Positions 21,528-32,805 of a stretch of DNA of 64,000 nt are shown here, in pieces (the stretch's first letter is position 1; each line of letters starts with the position of its first letter). Source of the stretch: Meconema thalassinum. Its lineage: Eukaryota; Arthropoda; Insecta; Orthoptera; Tettigoniidae. Under the pieces are notes generated by a model, which ran no database searches, was not told the origin of the DNA, and was given only the letters and a program-made list of their open reading frames with translations. The stretch is taken from positions 343,454,444 to 343,518,443 of the forward strand of contig OX336389.2 of assembly GCA_946902985.2 (NCBI GenBank), given 5' to 3'. The translations under genes and the position numbers were made by a program.

Positions 21528-22050
21528 AAGGTAGCCGCTTGCTTTGCGAACCCCGTTCAATTTTGTTGCAAGGATGATGCTATCCATAATGCTTGCGATA
21601 TGTGTATAAAAGAAAGTGTTGCAAGGTGCACGTGGTGCAAGCAATCACTTTGCATTGACCACATTTTTTTGTAAGCATTCACTATTGCAAGGATTACAAA
21701 GAGTAAAACAAAAAAAGGTTGTTTTATTTATTTACAGTATGGCCAAGTGCAAAACAGTAGCATTTTATAGAAGAGTGAGGGAAACGTTTAAAGTGGGGAA
21801 TGCATCGCAGCACGGCAGGTTGCTGCCTAGTGGCCGGGAGCCATCGCGTGCTGCTAGGATTGAAGGTCAGCTTGACCTCTTCTCACCTCCTCGCTCAAGC
21901 CGTCGTCCGGCAGATTTTCGGCGTTCAATATTGGCGTTCAAAATTGAAATCGGCCCATGTGGTTTTCACTACGTCATTGTACAACTTTGTAGGATTATTG
22001 TGTACTAAATTTCAACCAGATCAGAATTTTACACCGCGATCCGTTCCTTC
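21528..22050 (+). repeat. Right inverted arm carrying a second Cys-rich tail
   Basis: The reverse complement of the left arm. On the plus strand 21560-21674 still encodes CDMCIKESVARCTWCKQSLCIDH, the zinc-binding tail of the transposase, without the catalytic domain. Confidence 0.8.
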
Positions 22051-22238
22051 TAAGTTTCGTTTTAATTCCGCTACTGCATGCAGAAGAATTGAATTTAACA
22101 ATATGAAAGTATGTCCATCCACCATCTTCAATATTATGGAATCGTTGACCTTATGCTTTCTGAAGGGAAGCCCTTTTATGTGAGACTACCAACTTGCTAC
22201 GTTTCCTCATCGGGACTCTTAATAGTGGATTTTCGATA

Positions 22239-22736
22239 TTTGGTCCGTTTTCACTTGCTCTTTATTAACGATTAGTTAGTAAATTACTATAAAAATACGT
22301 GACCACCTCGTCGTGTGGCGACTACCGTTCTTGGCTGTCGCCCTGGAGGTCCGGGTTCAATTCACGGCTCTGCCAAGCAATTTAATTCTGATTTGAGAGC
22401 TGCAACGGGGTACACTCAGCCTCGTGATGCAAAGCTGGGAAGAGTTGGTTCAATTTCCATCTTGGCCATCCTGGAAGTGGTTTTCCATGGTTTTCCACTG
22501 TTACTCCAGGCGAATTCCGGGATGGTCCCTAACTTAAGGCCACGGCTGCCTCCTTCCCAATCCTCACTTTAATTACAAATGTAATTAGAGTGACACAGGT
22601 TATCAGACAAAAATTCCACACACACCCAAGTACACGGGGCTAAATGGCCAAGATGCCCAGGCCCGTCAACTGAAACAACTACTACTATTTGGCCTAAGGA
22701 CCTTTTTCACCAGCTCTTTATTAACGATTAGTTAGT
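22239..22736. repeat. 48-bp direct repeats flanking SINE-C
   Basis: 22239-22287 and 22688-22736 share CTCTTTATTAACGATTAGTT and flanks with a few mismatches. A related copy lies at 38325-38370. The repeats are far longer than a normal SINE target duplication. Confidence 0.8.
22299..22680 (+). mobile_element. SINE-C, full length
   Basis: The head contains tRNA-like boxes (GGTTCAATTC as B box), followed by CTGCCAAGCAATTTAATTCTG, GGGGTACACTCAGCCTCGTGA and a 3' region with TTATCAGACAAAAATTCCACAC and ACACGGGGCTAAATGGCC. It lies between two ~48-bp direct repeats at 22239-22287 and 22688-22736. Confidence 0.85.
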
Positions 22737-22821
22737 AAATTATTATTTAACTTCTACAAGAGTTAATGTATGGTTAGCCCCGATGCTTTCCACCATGGTT
22801 GTCTGGCGTGTAATTACAATA

Positions 22822-23902
22822 CAGGGTGATTCTCTATGTAGTTTGCAAATTCAATAATGTGTAATTATTTATTGGAACCACTTACAGACTTGGTTTATAT
22901 GTTATTATATTGCAAAACACTTCAAGTTTTGACTCGCGTAGTTTGTAGTTGCACAGTTGTCCGTCACGCGCGCCACCTGTCACTTGTTGGAAATGGCGTC
23001 TTTCATGGGAGCGGAAAGAGCGAAGTGCGTGTTCTGGTTGGAAGAAACCAAGTCAGCAACGAGTGTACAGCGGAGGTTTCACACAGAATTTGGCAAAGAC
23101 CCACCCAGCAGACCAACAGTGTACAAATGGCACCAGACATTTACCGAAACAGGTTGTTCTGTGCTACACACAAAGGTGCCAGGCCGCGCACCTGTGACTG
23201 GCAATGTGGTGGAAACAGGGAGAGGTTCGTCCGCAGTCCGGAAAAATCGAAACTGGTATCCTTCAGGCCACTGTTTGGCGGGTATTGCGTCGACATTTGG
23301 CCATGGAAGCATGGTTCAAGCACTAAGCGAAGCGGATAAACTTACCCGACATGAATTCTGTGTTGAAATGATGGAACGCATCAGCCGTGATGAGTTATTC
23401 TTGAACAATGTCGTCTTCAGCGATGAATCAACGTTGCACCTTTCTGGCCGAGTCAACACAATTGTCGTATTTGGGGCATGGAAAAACCACATGGGCACCA
23501 AGTGACAGCCCCAAAGTGAACGTTCTCTGCGCTGTTCCGAGAGAAACAATTACCTGGCCGCCACGGTCCCCAGATTACACCACTGGACTTCTTTCTGTTG
23601 GACTTTGGGAAAGATAGGGTGTACATCCCTCCCCTACCTGCAGATCTTGATGAACGGAGACATCGCATCACAACAGCCCTCGCCTCTGTTACCCCGGAAA
23701 TGCTGGTTCATACGTGGCGGGAAATCAACTTCCGTTGGGATGTGTCCAGGATGACAAATGGTGCACACATTGAGCCGTAATGGATTTGTCAAAAAAACTT
23801 GAAGTATTTTGCTATGTAATGACATACAAACCAAGTCTGTAAGTGGTTCCAATAAATAATTACACATTATTGAAGTTGTAAACTACATAGAGAATCGCCC
23901 TG
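22822..23902 (+). mobile_element. Mariner-like element with ~85-bp inverted ends, internally deleted
   Basis: CAGGGTGATTCTCTATGTAG on the left pairs with CTACATAGAGAATCGCCCTG on the right, and the inverted match continues for about 85 bp. TA borders are at 22820-22821 and 23903-23904. The transposase gene inside lacks its catalytic middle. Confidence 0.92.
22993..23780 (+). pseudogene. Mariner-family transposase, internally deleted
   Basis: The start MASFMGAERAKCVFWLEETK and the block GKDPPSRPTVYKWHQTF form the N-terminal helix-turn-helix region. A frameshift near 23225 changes the linker. The first catalytic Asp is kept in VVFSDESTLHL. Near 23545 the sequence jumps straight to WPPRSPDYT, so the stretch with the second Asp (normally QQDGAPPH-like) is gone. 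The C-terminal part then runs in another frame to NGAHIEP at 23780. Confidence 0.85.
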
Positions 23903-24190
23903 TATTTAATACACTTCCTGGCTCGCACGCGTGGATAGGCATGGCAGGCAGAAGAAGTACTGCGTTGTACTGACCGTTGATTGTGATGTATACTTGAGAT
24001 TTTCTGGAATAGAATTGTAAAGGAAGTGATATATTGAAGACCTTATTCATGGCACAAGCTTAATGTAATGCAAACAAAGCATTTGAGGAATCTGTCAGTT
24101 GAGTGTATAAATGGTTTGGTTAGCTAAATAGTGCGCTATTACTTCATTTTATTGGTAGCGCAGGTGACTGCATAGCTGACTGGGAATGTA

Positions 24191-25027
24191 TTAGGTGCGT
24201 TCAAAAAGTAACGAGCCGGAGGCTAGAATGCGCAAACCGGTGACGACATCGGCTAATCATGGCGTGTGTAACGAGGTGTGGTTCCGACCAGAGCGTGGAA
24301 GGTCACAGCCCGTCGCTAGAGGGCACACGTGCACGTCACGTGACGATACAAAGCGAGCAGCAGCAGCAAGCATCAATCGTCCAACACTGCCAGTGACATG
24401 GAGGCGTCAAACGAAGAGCAAAGATGTGTTGTTCGGTTTCTGACAGTGAAAGGAGTAGGGGGAACGGGCATTCCTCGCCGAATGTCACACATGTACGGCG
24501 AACACTGCATGTCCCTTGCAAGGGTCAAGGCGTGGCACAAACGCTTCAGGGAAGGACGGGTGTCGTTAGCCGATGATGCCCGGTCTGCCGCCCCCCCTCC
24601 CCTCCCCCCCCCCCCCTGCAGTACCGACGACAACGTCCAGCTGGTTGATGCACTCATTAATTACCCAGGACCGCCGAGAACGCCATAGCCGCCCTGGTCG
24701 GATTGAGCGGCGTAAGTGTGCACACCATCATGAAGGAACGACTGCACTTGCAGAAAGTGTGTGCCCAATGGGTGCCCCACAGTCTTCAACCACACCAGGA
24801 AGCATGTTGAATGGCCTACTGTCTTGGTCTTGGTTGGACAATTGATGCATGCTGCTGCTGCTCGCTTTGTATCGTCACGTGACGTGCGCGCGTGCCCTCT
24901 AGCGATGGGCTGTGACCTTCCACGCTCTGGTCGGAACCACACCTCGTTACACACGCGACGATTAGCCGATGTCATCACCGGTTTGCGCATTCCAGCCTCC
25001 GGCTCGTTACTTTTTGAACGCACCTTA
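24191..25027 (+). mobile_element. Mariner with ~190-bp inverted ends, catalytic region lost
   Basis: TTAGGTGCGTTCAAAAAGTAA on the left pairs with TTACTTTTTGAACGCACCTTA on the right. The inverted match extends for roughly 190 bp, including CGTCACGTGACGATACAAAG. TA duplications lie at 24189-24190 and 25028-25029. Length is 837 bp. Confidence 0.9.
24398..24800 (+). pseudogene. Mariner transposase N-terminal domain only
   Basis: The ORF from 24398 encodes the helix-turn-helix head of SETMAR/mariner-type transposases: RRMSHMYGEHCMSLARVKAW and RFREGRVSLADDARS. A poly-C expansion (24593-24615) interrupts the following linker. A TDDNVQLVDALI block comes next, and KERLHLQKVCAQWVP-type sequence continues in another frame to about 24790. 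No part of the DDE catalytic domain remains. Confidence 0.8.
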
Positions 25028-25300
25028 TATAATTCTGGAAGAAGTTCTCCCACCTCGGATTAGTTTTTTATTTCCGTGTTTTTCTTTCTTGGTATTGGTA
25101 ACATATACCTATTATATTATCATTCCATTGTCATTAAAAAACTTTAATTTTATTATTCACTTAAAAAGTAATGAATTCTGCGTGATTTGCGAAGAGATAC
25201 GTTTTATACTCATGTAGATGAAAGTAAATCGAAAAGCAAACCAATTTTGTGATGACTAAATTACCATCAAGTGCGTGTAAAATCGTTACTTATCTTATAG

Positions 25301-25400
25301 CTAGAGCTCTGCGGGGATAAACAAATCGTCATCCGCATCCGGCCCGCATCCGCATGTCTGTTATCCGCATCCGCCCCGCATTCGCACGTTTGTTATCGGA
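25301..25400 (+). repeat. CCGCATCCGC-rich block, left
   Basis: GCTCTGCGGGGATAAAC is followed by repeated ATCCGCATCCG(G/C) units. It may be one end of a hAT-like element whose other end is the block near 31000-31099. Confidence 0.45.
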
Positions 25401-26364
25401 ATCCGCTGTTATTACAATAATATGTTTAATTTATTAGATAAAGTATTAAAGCAACACATTTAGACATTTGAGGAGAAAGTGGTTCCCCTAGGCTATGTAT
25501 ATCCTTAGCCTCCAATAATATAAAGCCTACTCAATTGTGGCGTTCTCTGCATCAACACTGTCCTAGCAGTGCGCGTAGTGCGCGTATTGACCACTGCAGC
25601 GCTGAGTAACCACCTAACATTAACATGTAATAGCATTGCTTTCGCAAGCTAAAACCAGCAAAAATGTTCCTATACACTATATTTACAGTACATGAATACA
25701 CATTGTTGAGAAGAATGAAGTAAAATATAAGAGATGTTCATCTTTAGTAGTAGGAGTTCGTTTCAACTGCAGATTTTCCTTATTAGGTAGCACGCACACT
25801 GCCTGGCATGTGCAAGAGTAAGGTACTGTAGATGGTTGCACTGAATATTTTTACTAGCGTACCATAAAGTTTCAATGAAAAGGAACGACTTTTCTTAATT
25901 TTTGTGATTCTTTCTTCTCATAATTTGTTTCTCTTCTCAAGACGTAGTCAATGTTGTACAGTAGTTAGTGACAGACGGGTGCAGAAACTTCTGCAATATT
26001 ACCCTGCTCTGTTACTCAGGATGATCACGTACTCCACATTGTAGAATATGATTTTTAGCAACCTGTGGAAACAGTATTCTACTTAATGTTTGTGCTATTC
26101 CTGGACTGCTCAGCGTAACCGATATCATTTCGTCCGTTACTTCTTCCAACGAAACAAAACCTGGCGTACGATACCGGAGACCACCTCTGTCGTTGAGTTT
26201 TATTAGTGATATTACTGGAGATGAGCTCTGGATACCGAAGGGCAGTTGACCTCGCTGTTCCATCCCTTAAAACAGCAATACCTAACTAACTCTGGATACT
26301 ACTAATTTTATCAAGCACTCTTGGCATGATATAGGTAGGTTATGGTCTTCAGCTCGTTATTGTT
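25400..26364. other. Intergenic stretch, no gene recognised
   Basis: AT-rich DNA without long ORFs. The minus ORF at 26012-26263 matches no family that I know. Confidence 0.4.
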
Positions 26365-26745
26365 TCTTTAGGGGCGTTGGAACGTCGTGGTCATGTAGCC
26401 CCGTGTTCTTAGGTGTGTGCAGAATTTGTCTGATAACCTGTGTCACTGTAATGTCTGTATTAGTGTGTGTATTTGTAATCAAGGTAAAATTTGGGTAGGA
26501 AGCGGCCGTGGCCTTAAATTAGGTACCATCCCGGCATTTGTCTGGAGTACACGTGGGAAACCACGGAAAACCACTTTCAGAATAGCTGAGGTAGGAATCG
26601 AACCCACCTCTTCTCAGGTTTGCCTTATGAGACTGAGTGTACCCCGTTCCAGCCCCCCCCCCCCAGAACCAGGAATCGAACCCGAGCCTCCGCAGTGTCA
26701 GCCAAGAATGCTAGCCACTACGCAACGAGGAGGATTCGACAGCTC
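26365..26745 (-). mobile_element. SINE-C, near full length
   Basis: On the minus strand the head GTTGCGTAGTGGCTAGC (A box) and GGTTCGATTCC (B box) precede the SINE-C body and the 3' end (TAGGGGC complement). An 11-base C run (plus strand) interrupts the body. Confidence 0.85.
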
Positions 26746-26804
26746 GTACCAAATACCTTCCAATATAGGCCATTGCAGCTCTCGTCATAGAAATTTGGTC
26801 ATTT

Positions 26805-27085
26805 AGCCCCAGGTCTGCTACCCTGTGTTATTGCGGCGGGTGCATTTGTAATTCCGGTGATGATTTGGAAGGTGACCTTAAGTGAGATACCACGGAAAAC
26901 CATTTCCAGAAAGGATGAGATGGGAATCCAACCCACCTCTTCTCAGTTTTACCTCATGAAGCTGTACCCCGTTCCAGCCCTCAGACCAGAATGAAATTTC
27001 TTGGCAGAGCCTGGATTCGTACATGGATCTTTGGGGGCGACAGCCAAGAATGCTAGCCACTACACGACGAGGTGGTCAGGAGATT
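26805..27085 (-). mobile_element. SINE-C, internally shortened
   Basis: A second minus-strand SINE-C lies about 60 bp from the first, with a GTGTAGTGGCTAGC head and the GGTACAGCTTCATGAGG body. The 3' region is reduced. Confidence 0.75.
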
Positions 27086-27794
27086 ATCATCATCAGAACT
27101 GGAGCAATAATAAAAGATCACCTAATTTTCAGTCGCATGGTCAGCGTAGGCTACATACCTTGTCTGGCTATTGCTTTAATCCATAATTTTCTAGTTGGCT
27201 CTCGACAAGGAAATTCATGAAAACTTGTTCCAGTAACATTATTTCTAGAGCCTTGTTTACAAAATGGCACGCGACAGTATACCATCGTAATACAATGGCC
27301 TTATTTCAGTAACATAACTCGATTCGTGCGTACACAATGCGTATTTCTGTAATCATTTAAATTAGCCGCTGGCTGCGCGAGCGAAGCGAGCCAGTGGCGT
27401 GAGGGCCAGGTACGCAGTGCGACTAAGCGCTCCTTTGTTAGCACCTGCCCAGGCGCGTGTATTCCATGGATGTAAGGTAAGCATTGCTTACCCAAGTAAA
27501 ATAATGGCGGGTACAATCATTATTTACTTTGGTTATAGTAATATTCCAGTCTCTGTGTCCTGTATTGTTTTAATGAACCCATTCACACTTCGTTGTTCTT
27601 TGATGCCTACTGCGAGTTCCTTGCGGAGTCGCTTGCAGCAGCACTCTAGCGTGACATGCCCTCTTTTGGTATTTCTTGGTACTGCAGGGTGAGTGAAAGC
27701 GAAGGCTAGGAAGCAATTCCTTAAGTTACATACCTAAGGCCGAAATCAAGGAGCGGTCAGTTTTCAAAGATAGTGTGATTACTCGCTCATTATA

Positions 27795-29475
27795 CACCTG
27801 ACCGGCAAAAAAAAAGTGGAACACTTTAATTTTTATGTAATTTCTTAATTTATTCCACTAAAATGTATCGGTTTTGCAATATTTGCATTATTCATGTACA
27901 TTTTAGATGGTTGGCTACAGAAAATACCGAAACATGTTTTACAACACGCTTTAACTCGCAAATTTCGTTACATTTTGAAAAATCTTACAATTTTCTATTT
28001 TTTATTAATGTTCTTTTGGGCTGGTTTTTATCAAACGTATTGCCAAACAAAACAGTATTAATGTTTGCACTGCACTGCACGAGAACACTGGTCACTAAAA
28101 ACGAGTGTTTCCACCCTTAGCGTCTATGACAGCTTGTAAACGCTCAGGCATACTGTTCACAACTCGTCGAATGGCATCTGCCGGGATGCGATCCCATTCC
28201 TCCAGCAGCGATGTTCTCAGTTGTGCCAAGGTGGTGTGGTCATGCTGTCTGACGTTCCTTCCAAGCATATCCCATACATGTTCGATGCGGTTCAAGTCAG
28301 GACTACGAGCTGGCCAGTCCAGGGTTTGAATCCCCAATTTCTACAGATATTGTACAACACAGCCAGCAGTATGAGGGCGGGCATTATCCTGCATCAGCAT
28401 GAAATTCTGACCTATGAAAGGCGCAAAGGGCATCACATGGTTCATCAGGATCTCTTCGATGTACCTTTGGGAATTGAGCGTCGCGTGATCGATGCACATC
28501 AACTCAGTGCGGGCCATAACGTTGATGCCACCCCACACCATAACCGAGCCACCTCCAAATGGAGTCCTGGAGGAGAAAGCAACAGGGCTGTACCTCTCTC
28601 CGCGCCTTCTCCACACTCTTTCTCTTCCATCAGGAGATCTAAGATTAAAGCGATTCTCGTCAGTGAAGAGAACAGAGGCCCACTGCTCGTGGGTCCATCC
28701 CAGATGCTGCCTTGTGAAGCGAAGACGCGCCTCTCTGTGATGTCGTTCGAGTGCGGGTCCACGTGCAGGTCTCCTGGACGAAAGATGAGCTGCTTCAAAC
28801 CTTCGTCTTACTGTTCGCTCACTCACTCTCACATTTCTGACATTTTCCGGTTGATTTCGTGCCTGGACTGCTGTGGTATGGCGATTACGCAGAACTTGCA
28901 GGGTGAGAAATCTGTCATCCCTGGCACTTGTGCATCTTCTACGGCCTGACCCTCGTCTCCTGTCGTAAGTTTGGAGTTCTCTGTAACGTTGCACTGCACA
29001 GTGAATGCTACCGACAGATGATCCAATGACCTCAGCAACATAACGGAAGCTGCAGCCATCCTCCACCAATGCAACTGCCTGTGCAGCTCCTTCACAGCTA
29101 AGAGGCACGTTTTAGTGTGAACTGCACATGGATAACTTGCTAAAATGTATGATAATGGTTCACACGTGTTCAACAAATGCCAGTTGTTATCCCTAGAACA
29201 ACAATATGCGAGCGGCAACACTCATAAACCGTAAACGCTTACAGTGCGCTTCCCGCCATAAAACCATTAAGATAGGCTCATCGAAGATCGGGGGTAATTG
29301 GTGGTAATAAACCACCCTAAGAAATGTCATATTATCAATTTCTATTCACGGATGTTTCAGATGTTTGTTCTAATGCGTGAAAAGCTTTTAAAATGTGATT
29401 AAATCTTTTTCATGGCTAATTTTATACTATTTATATTACTTTTTTTAACTGTTCCACTTTTTTTGCCGGTCAGTG
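27795..29475 (-). mobile_element. Tc1 element, 1681 bp, nearly intact
   Basis: CACCTGACCGGCAAAAAAAA on the left pairs with TTTTTTTGCCGGTCAGTG on the right. TA flanks are at 27793-27794 and 29476-29477. The transposase is on the minus strand and has one premature stop. AT-rich spacers separate the gene from the ends. Confidence 0.92.
28095..29108 (-). pseudogene. Tc1 transposase with a single nonsense codon
   Basis: From the minus-strand ATG at 29108 (MPLSCEGAAQAVALVEDG) one frame runs 337 codons to the stop at 28095 and is broken only by TAG at 28338-28340. The paired helix-turn-helix region covers residues about 10-115. All three catalytic residues are present: LFTDENRF, LMQDNARPH and LNRIEHVWD (DD34E-type). 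The last block lies after the stop. Unless translation reads through the stop, the product lacks the catalytic Glu. Confidence 0.9.
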
Positions 29476-31100
29476 TAGTTTGGAAATGCTTGTCAGTGTT
29501 TGTGTAAAACAGCTTTTTATATGCTGTGTTAAAACGTGTGATTGTTTTACAGTGGTAGGCCGTCATTTTTATAGTTCAGCGATATAATGTTTTCTAGTGC
29601 AATATAAGGGAGTAGGGTATGCAGTAGACGTTTTTGTTTACACTAGTAGGCGTGAGAAATCTGTAAAAATATGGCACCGGGACTTGGGTCTAGAGATGAC
29701 AGCGTGTGATATGCGGTAAATTTGAGAACATAATATTAATTTTATTAGGAAGTCGTCCAACTCCTCAACTGAGTACAGTAGGCCTATTAACACGAAAGTG
29801 AAAGCTTGTATTCGGTATTTTATCTAAACGTATAACATTTATCATTGATTTCAATTGAGTTAGATTTACTTTCTAAGTTCAAAACATCCCAAACTTCTAC
29901 AACTGGGTCTTCAATGATTTTGCGAAGAAAACCATTGCTTACCCTAAGTAAAATTCCACCACACGCTACTGTCCTTGCCCGTAATCGAAGCCCGGGAAGG
30001 TGCCGTGGCAAGGTGTTGGAGGTGGTGAACTGAGATGTATTCAGGGTTCGGGGAACCTGCAGCTACAGAGTGTAGTTCACCCCAGAGGGCTTCGGTGTGT
30101 GAGTCCATGTTGTGAGAATTTGTGTGTGTGCCTGATTAAATGGAGATGATTGAAGGGGGTCAAATATCTTTAGCAGACCCTTATAGAATGAATTTGGCCT
30201 CGCCCAAGAAGATTAGCCAGTCGTATAAGGTTATCCAGTTATTAAGCAGAGGGGCTGCGACAGTATACGAGCTGGCTTCGAAGATTTACTAATTAATTAA
30301 TTAGGCTGCTGGGGGTGAGAAGGGATGAGTATAGCTTGGCTGCAACTTGGGGTGATAGGATTTGATTGATGGGGAAGGTTTGGCTGGTAGGGTGAATGTT
30401 AATAGCTTGGCTAGGGAAGTGACTTCAACAATGGGTAAGCGGTTGGACTGGGGGATTGTTGATTTGAATTAGGGAGCTGGAAGGAATATTGGTGGTAGGT
30501 AAGCTTGATGGTAGCGATGATCTGAAGACTTGAAGGAAGGGATCAGTTTCATCAATTCGCGAAGGTAAGCTCGGTGCGATAGCGTCTGTCCTGTTCAGTA
30601 GCTAAGCTCGGAATCAGTTGAAACAATGCGTATAAATACCGCCAACTGAACTGATCATTTAGGGGGGTTTGCAGCGCCTCTAGCGGCAAACATAGCATCT
30701 GCAGGGCGAACAGCTCCCAGAGGCTATTGGGCAGGCTTTTTTTTTATATTATTGGATGCTATGGTATGTCGTGTGCTATATTTAAAATGAATGCTATACT
30801 GCCAGAATTGCAACCCTCTTTCAGTTCGAATTGTTAATTACGCTTAATGATATAATTTGAATGAGATTAGCGTAAGTCATCATCTTACATTTGTCATGGA
30901 AAAAACTTAACGGTAAAAATATGATATATCATAAACATTCGGGTCCTAGTAATGTTATTCAACAAGTTCAGATTGTATTCTAAAACCTATTCACAAATTT
31001 ACTCCAAACGTTATCCGCAGCTTATCCACTATCCGCGCAGCCATGCAAACTACATCCGCATGGCGAAAAATTTTACGCATATCCGCGGGTTTACTTATAG
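29476..31100. other. Intergenic stretch, no gene recognised
   Basis: The segment 30040-30660 is G-rich with a TTGATTGATGGGG-like low-complexity texture and several GTAAG sites but no recognisable protein. It ends in a second CCGCATCC-like block at 30990-31099 (TTATCCGCAGCTTATCCAC). Confidence 0.4.
30990..31099 (+). repeat. CCGCATCC-rich block, right
   Basis: TATCCGCAG, TATCCGCGCAG, CATCCGCATGG and CATATCCGCGGG lie close together, like the block at 25301-25400. A formal inverted pairing is not convincing by eye. Confidence 0.4.
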
Positions 31101-31810
31101 CGTTCTTCAAATGTCATACTGTAGCCTAGTTTTATTTATCTCATAGTGCGGCATGTTTTTTATTCGATACCTTCTAGATTTCGAGGATTTCTGGAGCAGT
31201 AGCTTACTGTATACTGAAGCACGTTGTTTGTTGCTTACTTCAGTTTTAGTTGTCTTAAACAAATGCGGTGTAAGAACTCGATGAGAAAAATTGTCAAATC
31301 ACACAGTCGAGGGCATAAATCCGAAATGTAATTTTACGGGTAATGAATTTTATCCCTTAAAGTAGGCTATAAATTCCTTTTTGCATTTTTATGGCAGAAA
31401 AAAAATCGGGCTCGTATTTGTGTGATCATCTTACATTTCCGTATTCTAATTTTAAATCATTTTGTGTACGGTAAAAAAAAGTAATGAAAAATGTTTTGTG
31501 AAACCTCATTGTCGTCCTCATACTGTATAACAGGCGAAACATCCGTTGCTAAGCCGTTACTACACGCATAAACATCTGTTTCCCTTGGCTTCTGATCTTC
31601 AAGGTGTAGAGTGGCCGAGAACGACCAGTTAGCTTAATGGTGCATTTGTCAAAAATTGGTGAGAAATTTTCCCTACTGAAATTACATGCAGAATTAACTC
31701 TGATTTACAGTAACTCCGGATTAAGATTTTATTTACATTGATGGAATATAACCTTTAATGTCTTATCATTTCAAGATGACGGCTGCGTGCTGGCAATGAG
31801 ATAGTCTTAT

Positions 31811-31866
31811 GACGACTACTACTACTACTACTACTCCTACTACTACTACTACTACTACGACTACGG
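31811..31866. repeat. (ACT)n microsatellite
   Basis: About 16 ACT-type triplets with two interruptions. The opposing short ORFs at 31755-32003 (poly-Thr and poly-Ser) are artefacts of it. Confidence 0.9.
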
Positions 31867-31884
31867 AGGTCTGTTATGCATACA

Positions 31885-31970
31885 TACAAGCATATATAGG
31901 CCCACACACAGATACATGTTGTCGCAAAATACACGGGGCTGATGCCCAAGTCCCTAAAATGAATGAACAA
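31885..31970 (+). mobile_element. SINE-C 3' tail fragment
   Basis: It contains CACACACAGATACATG...ACACGGGGCTGATGCCCAAGTCCCTAAAATGAA, the conserved 3' end of SINE-C. Confidence 0.6.
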
Positions 31971-32049
31971 CAAGAAGACATTTTGTTCGTGCAGATTTCA
32001 TAAGTCTACCTTCATTAAGAAAATGGAAGTAGGTTAATAAAAAAACTAA

Positions 32050-32230
32050 GGGGGTGAAAACAATTGTGGACACCGTGCGGAAGGATGCCCGAAATCTTCG
32101 CATTCCAACACTGGCCCAACACTTGAAGAACGAGGGATGGCTAAGTCTACCCTTAGACGTCAGCATGCATTGGGGGTCAACGAATAACATCTCCAGGCAG
32201 TCCTGAAAATGAAACCCAACCTCTATCCGG
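32050..32230 (+). pseudogene. Possible hAT transposase fragment
   Basis: One frame reads TIVDTVRKDARNLRIPT-like residues and then LSLPLDVSMHWGSTNN. This resembles the hAT transposase region around the conserved W-N-S-T-Y box. Stops interrupt the frame. The similarity is weak and judged by eye. Confidence 0.3.
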
Positions 32231-32668
32231 AGACTATGGAGGAGTGAAGGCGAGGACGACATACTGTACAAGGTCGAAAAAGAGAATGGCCTTATCAAGT
32301 CCGACTGGCAAGAGGTGGTCAACATAATTTAGTCTTTGGAACCAGCGAAACGACCACCACAATCTTGTAAGGAGAAAGTCTGTTGATTAGGGACTCCCTT
32401 GGATTATAGCTGTAATGCAAGTTACAAACTAAGAGAATTGACATCGGCCTGGTCCAGGCCATGGTGGCTAACTTGGGAGAACCGGGAAAGGCCGACGTTC
32501 AACTGCAAAGGAGGGCAGTAACTCCCGTTTCTCCATGCATGTCCGTGCGGCCATGTACTAGGGCCCTGAGTTCTTTACCGTTTTGTCCGATGGAAAGGTG
32601 GCGATCGAGAAGAGGTACCTCATAAATCATGGGCCAGAATAGAGACACTGGACCAGATTGAAGACAGC

Positions 32669-32804
32669 TGTTGGGGAATGAAACAAGGACAATGTGTTAA
32701 TGTAACTTGCCGCTAGAGTGTGTTGTATGTTGTAGTTACTAAGGGAATAAAATAGTGAATGTCACGGTGTTGTTCTTCCTAACTTCACGCTATAATACCC
32801 CACA
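32669..32804 (+). repeat. 5' LTR of BEL/Pao element
   Basis: 136 bp, TGTTGGGG...CCCCACA, identical to the LTR at 37672-37807. It contains an AATAAAATAG polyadenylation-like signal near 32750. Confidence 0.95.
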
Positions 32805-32805
32805 C

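Larger units (their letters stand above)
19059..22050 (-). mobile_element. Pogo/Tigger-like composite with ~0.5-kb inverted arms
   Basis: The outer left arm (19059-19607) and outer right arm (about 21528-22050) are inverted copies over more than 500 bp. They start near AAGGGAACGGATCGCGGTG and are bordered by TA dinucleotides (19057-19058 and 22051-22052). Between them lies a minus-strand transposase gene with its own promoter-side end at 21290-21512. The right arm also carries a second copy of the transposase 3' end in opposite orientation. I read this as one nearly full copy joined to an inverted 3' fragment of a second. Confidence 0.75.
23960..25135 (+). mobile_element. SINE-H copy split by a mariner
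   Basis: 23960-24190 and 25028-25135 together match the repeat at 38800-39175. Shared parts are CTTGAGATTTTCTGG with GGAAGTGATATATTGAAGA, a tRNA-like TAGCG...TGACTGCATAGC segment, and TTTCTTTCTTGGTATTGGTAACAT. The interruption is the mariner at 24191-25027. Confidence 0.6.

Noticed and set aside
21480..21674. Independent zinc-finger gene (Cys-rich 64-aa ORF)
   Set aside because: The Cys-rich peptide is the duplicated 3' tail of the neighbouring pogo-like transposase in the inverted arm.
31755..32003. Poly-Thr and poly-Ser ORFs
   Set aside because: Produced by the (ACT)n microsatellite.
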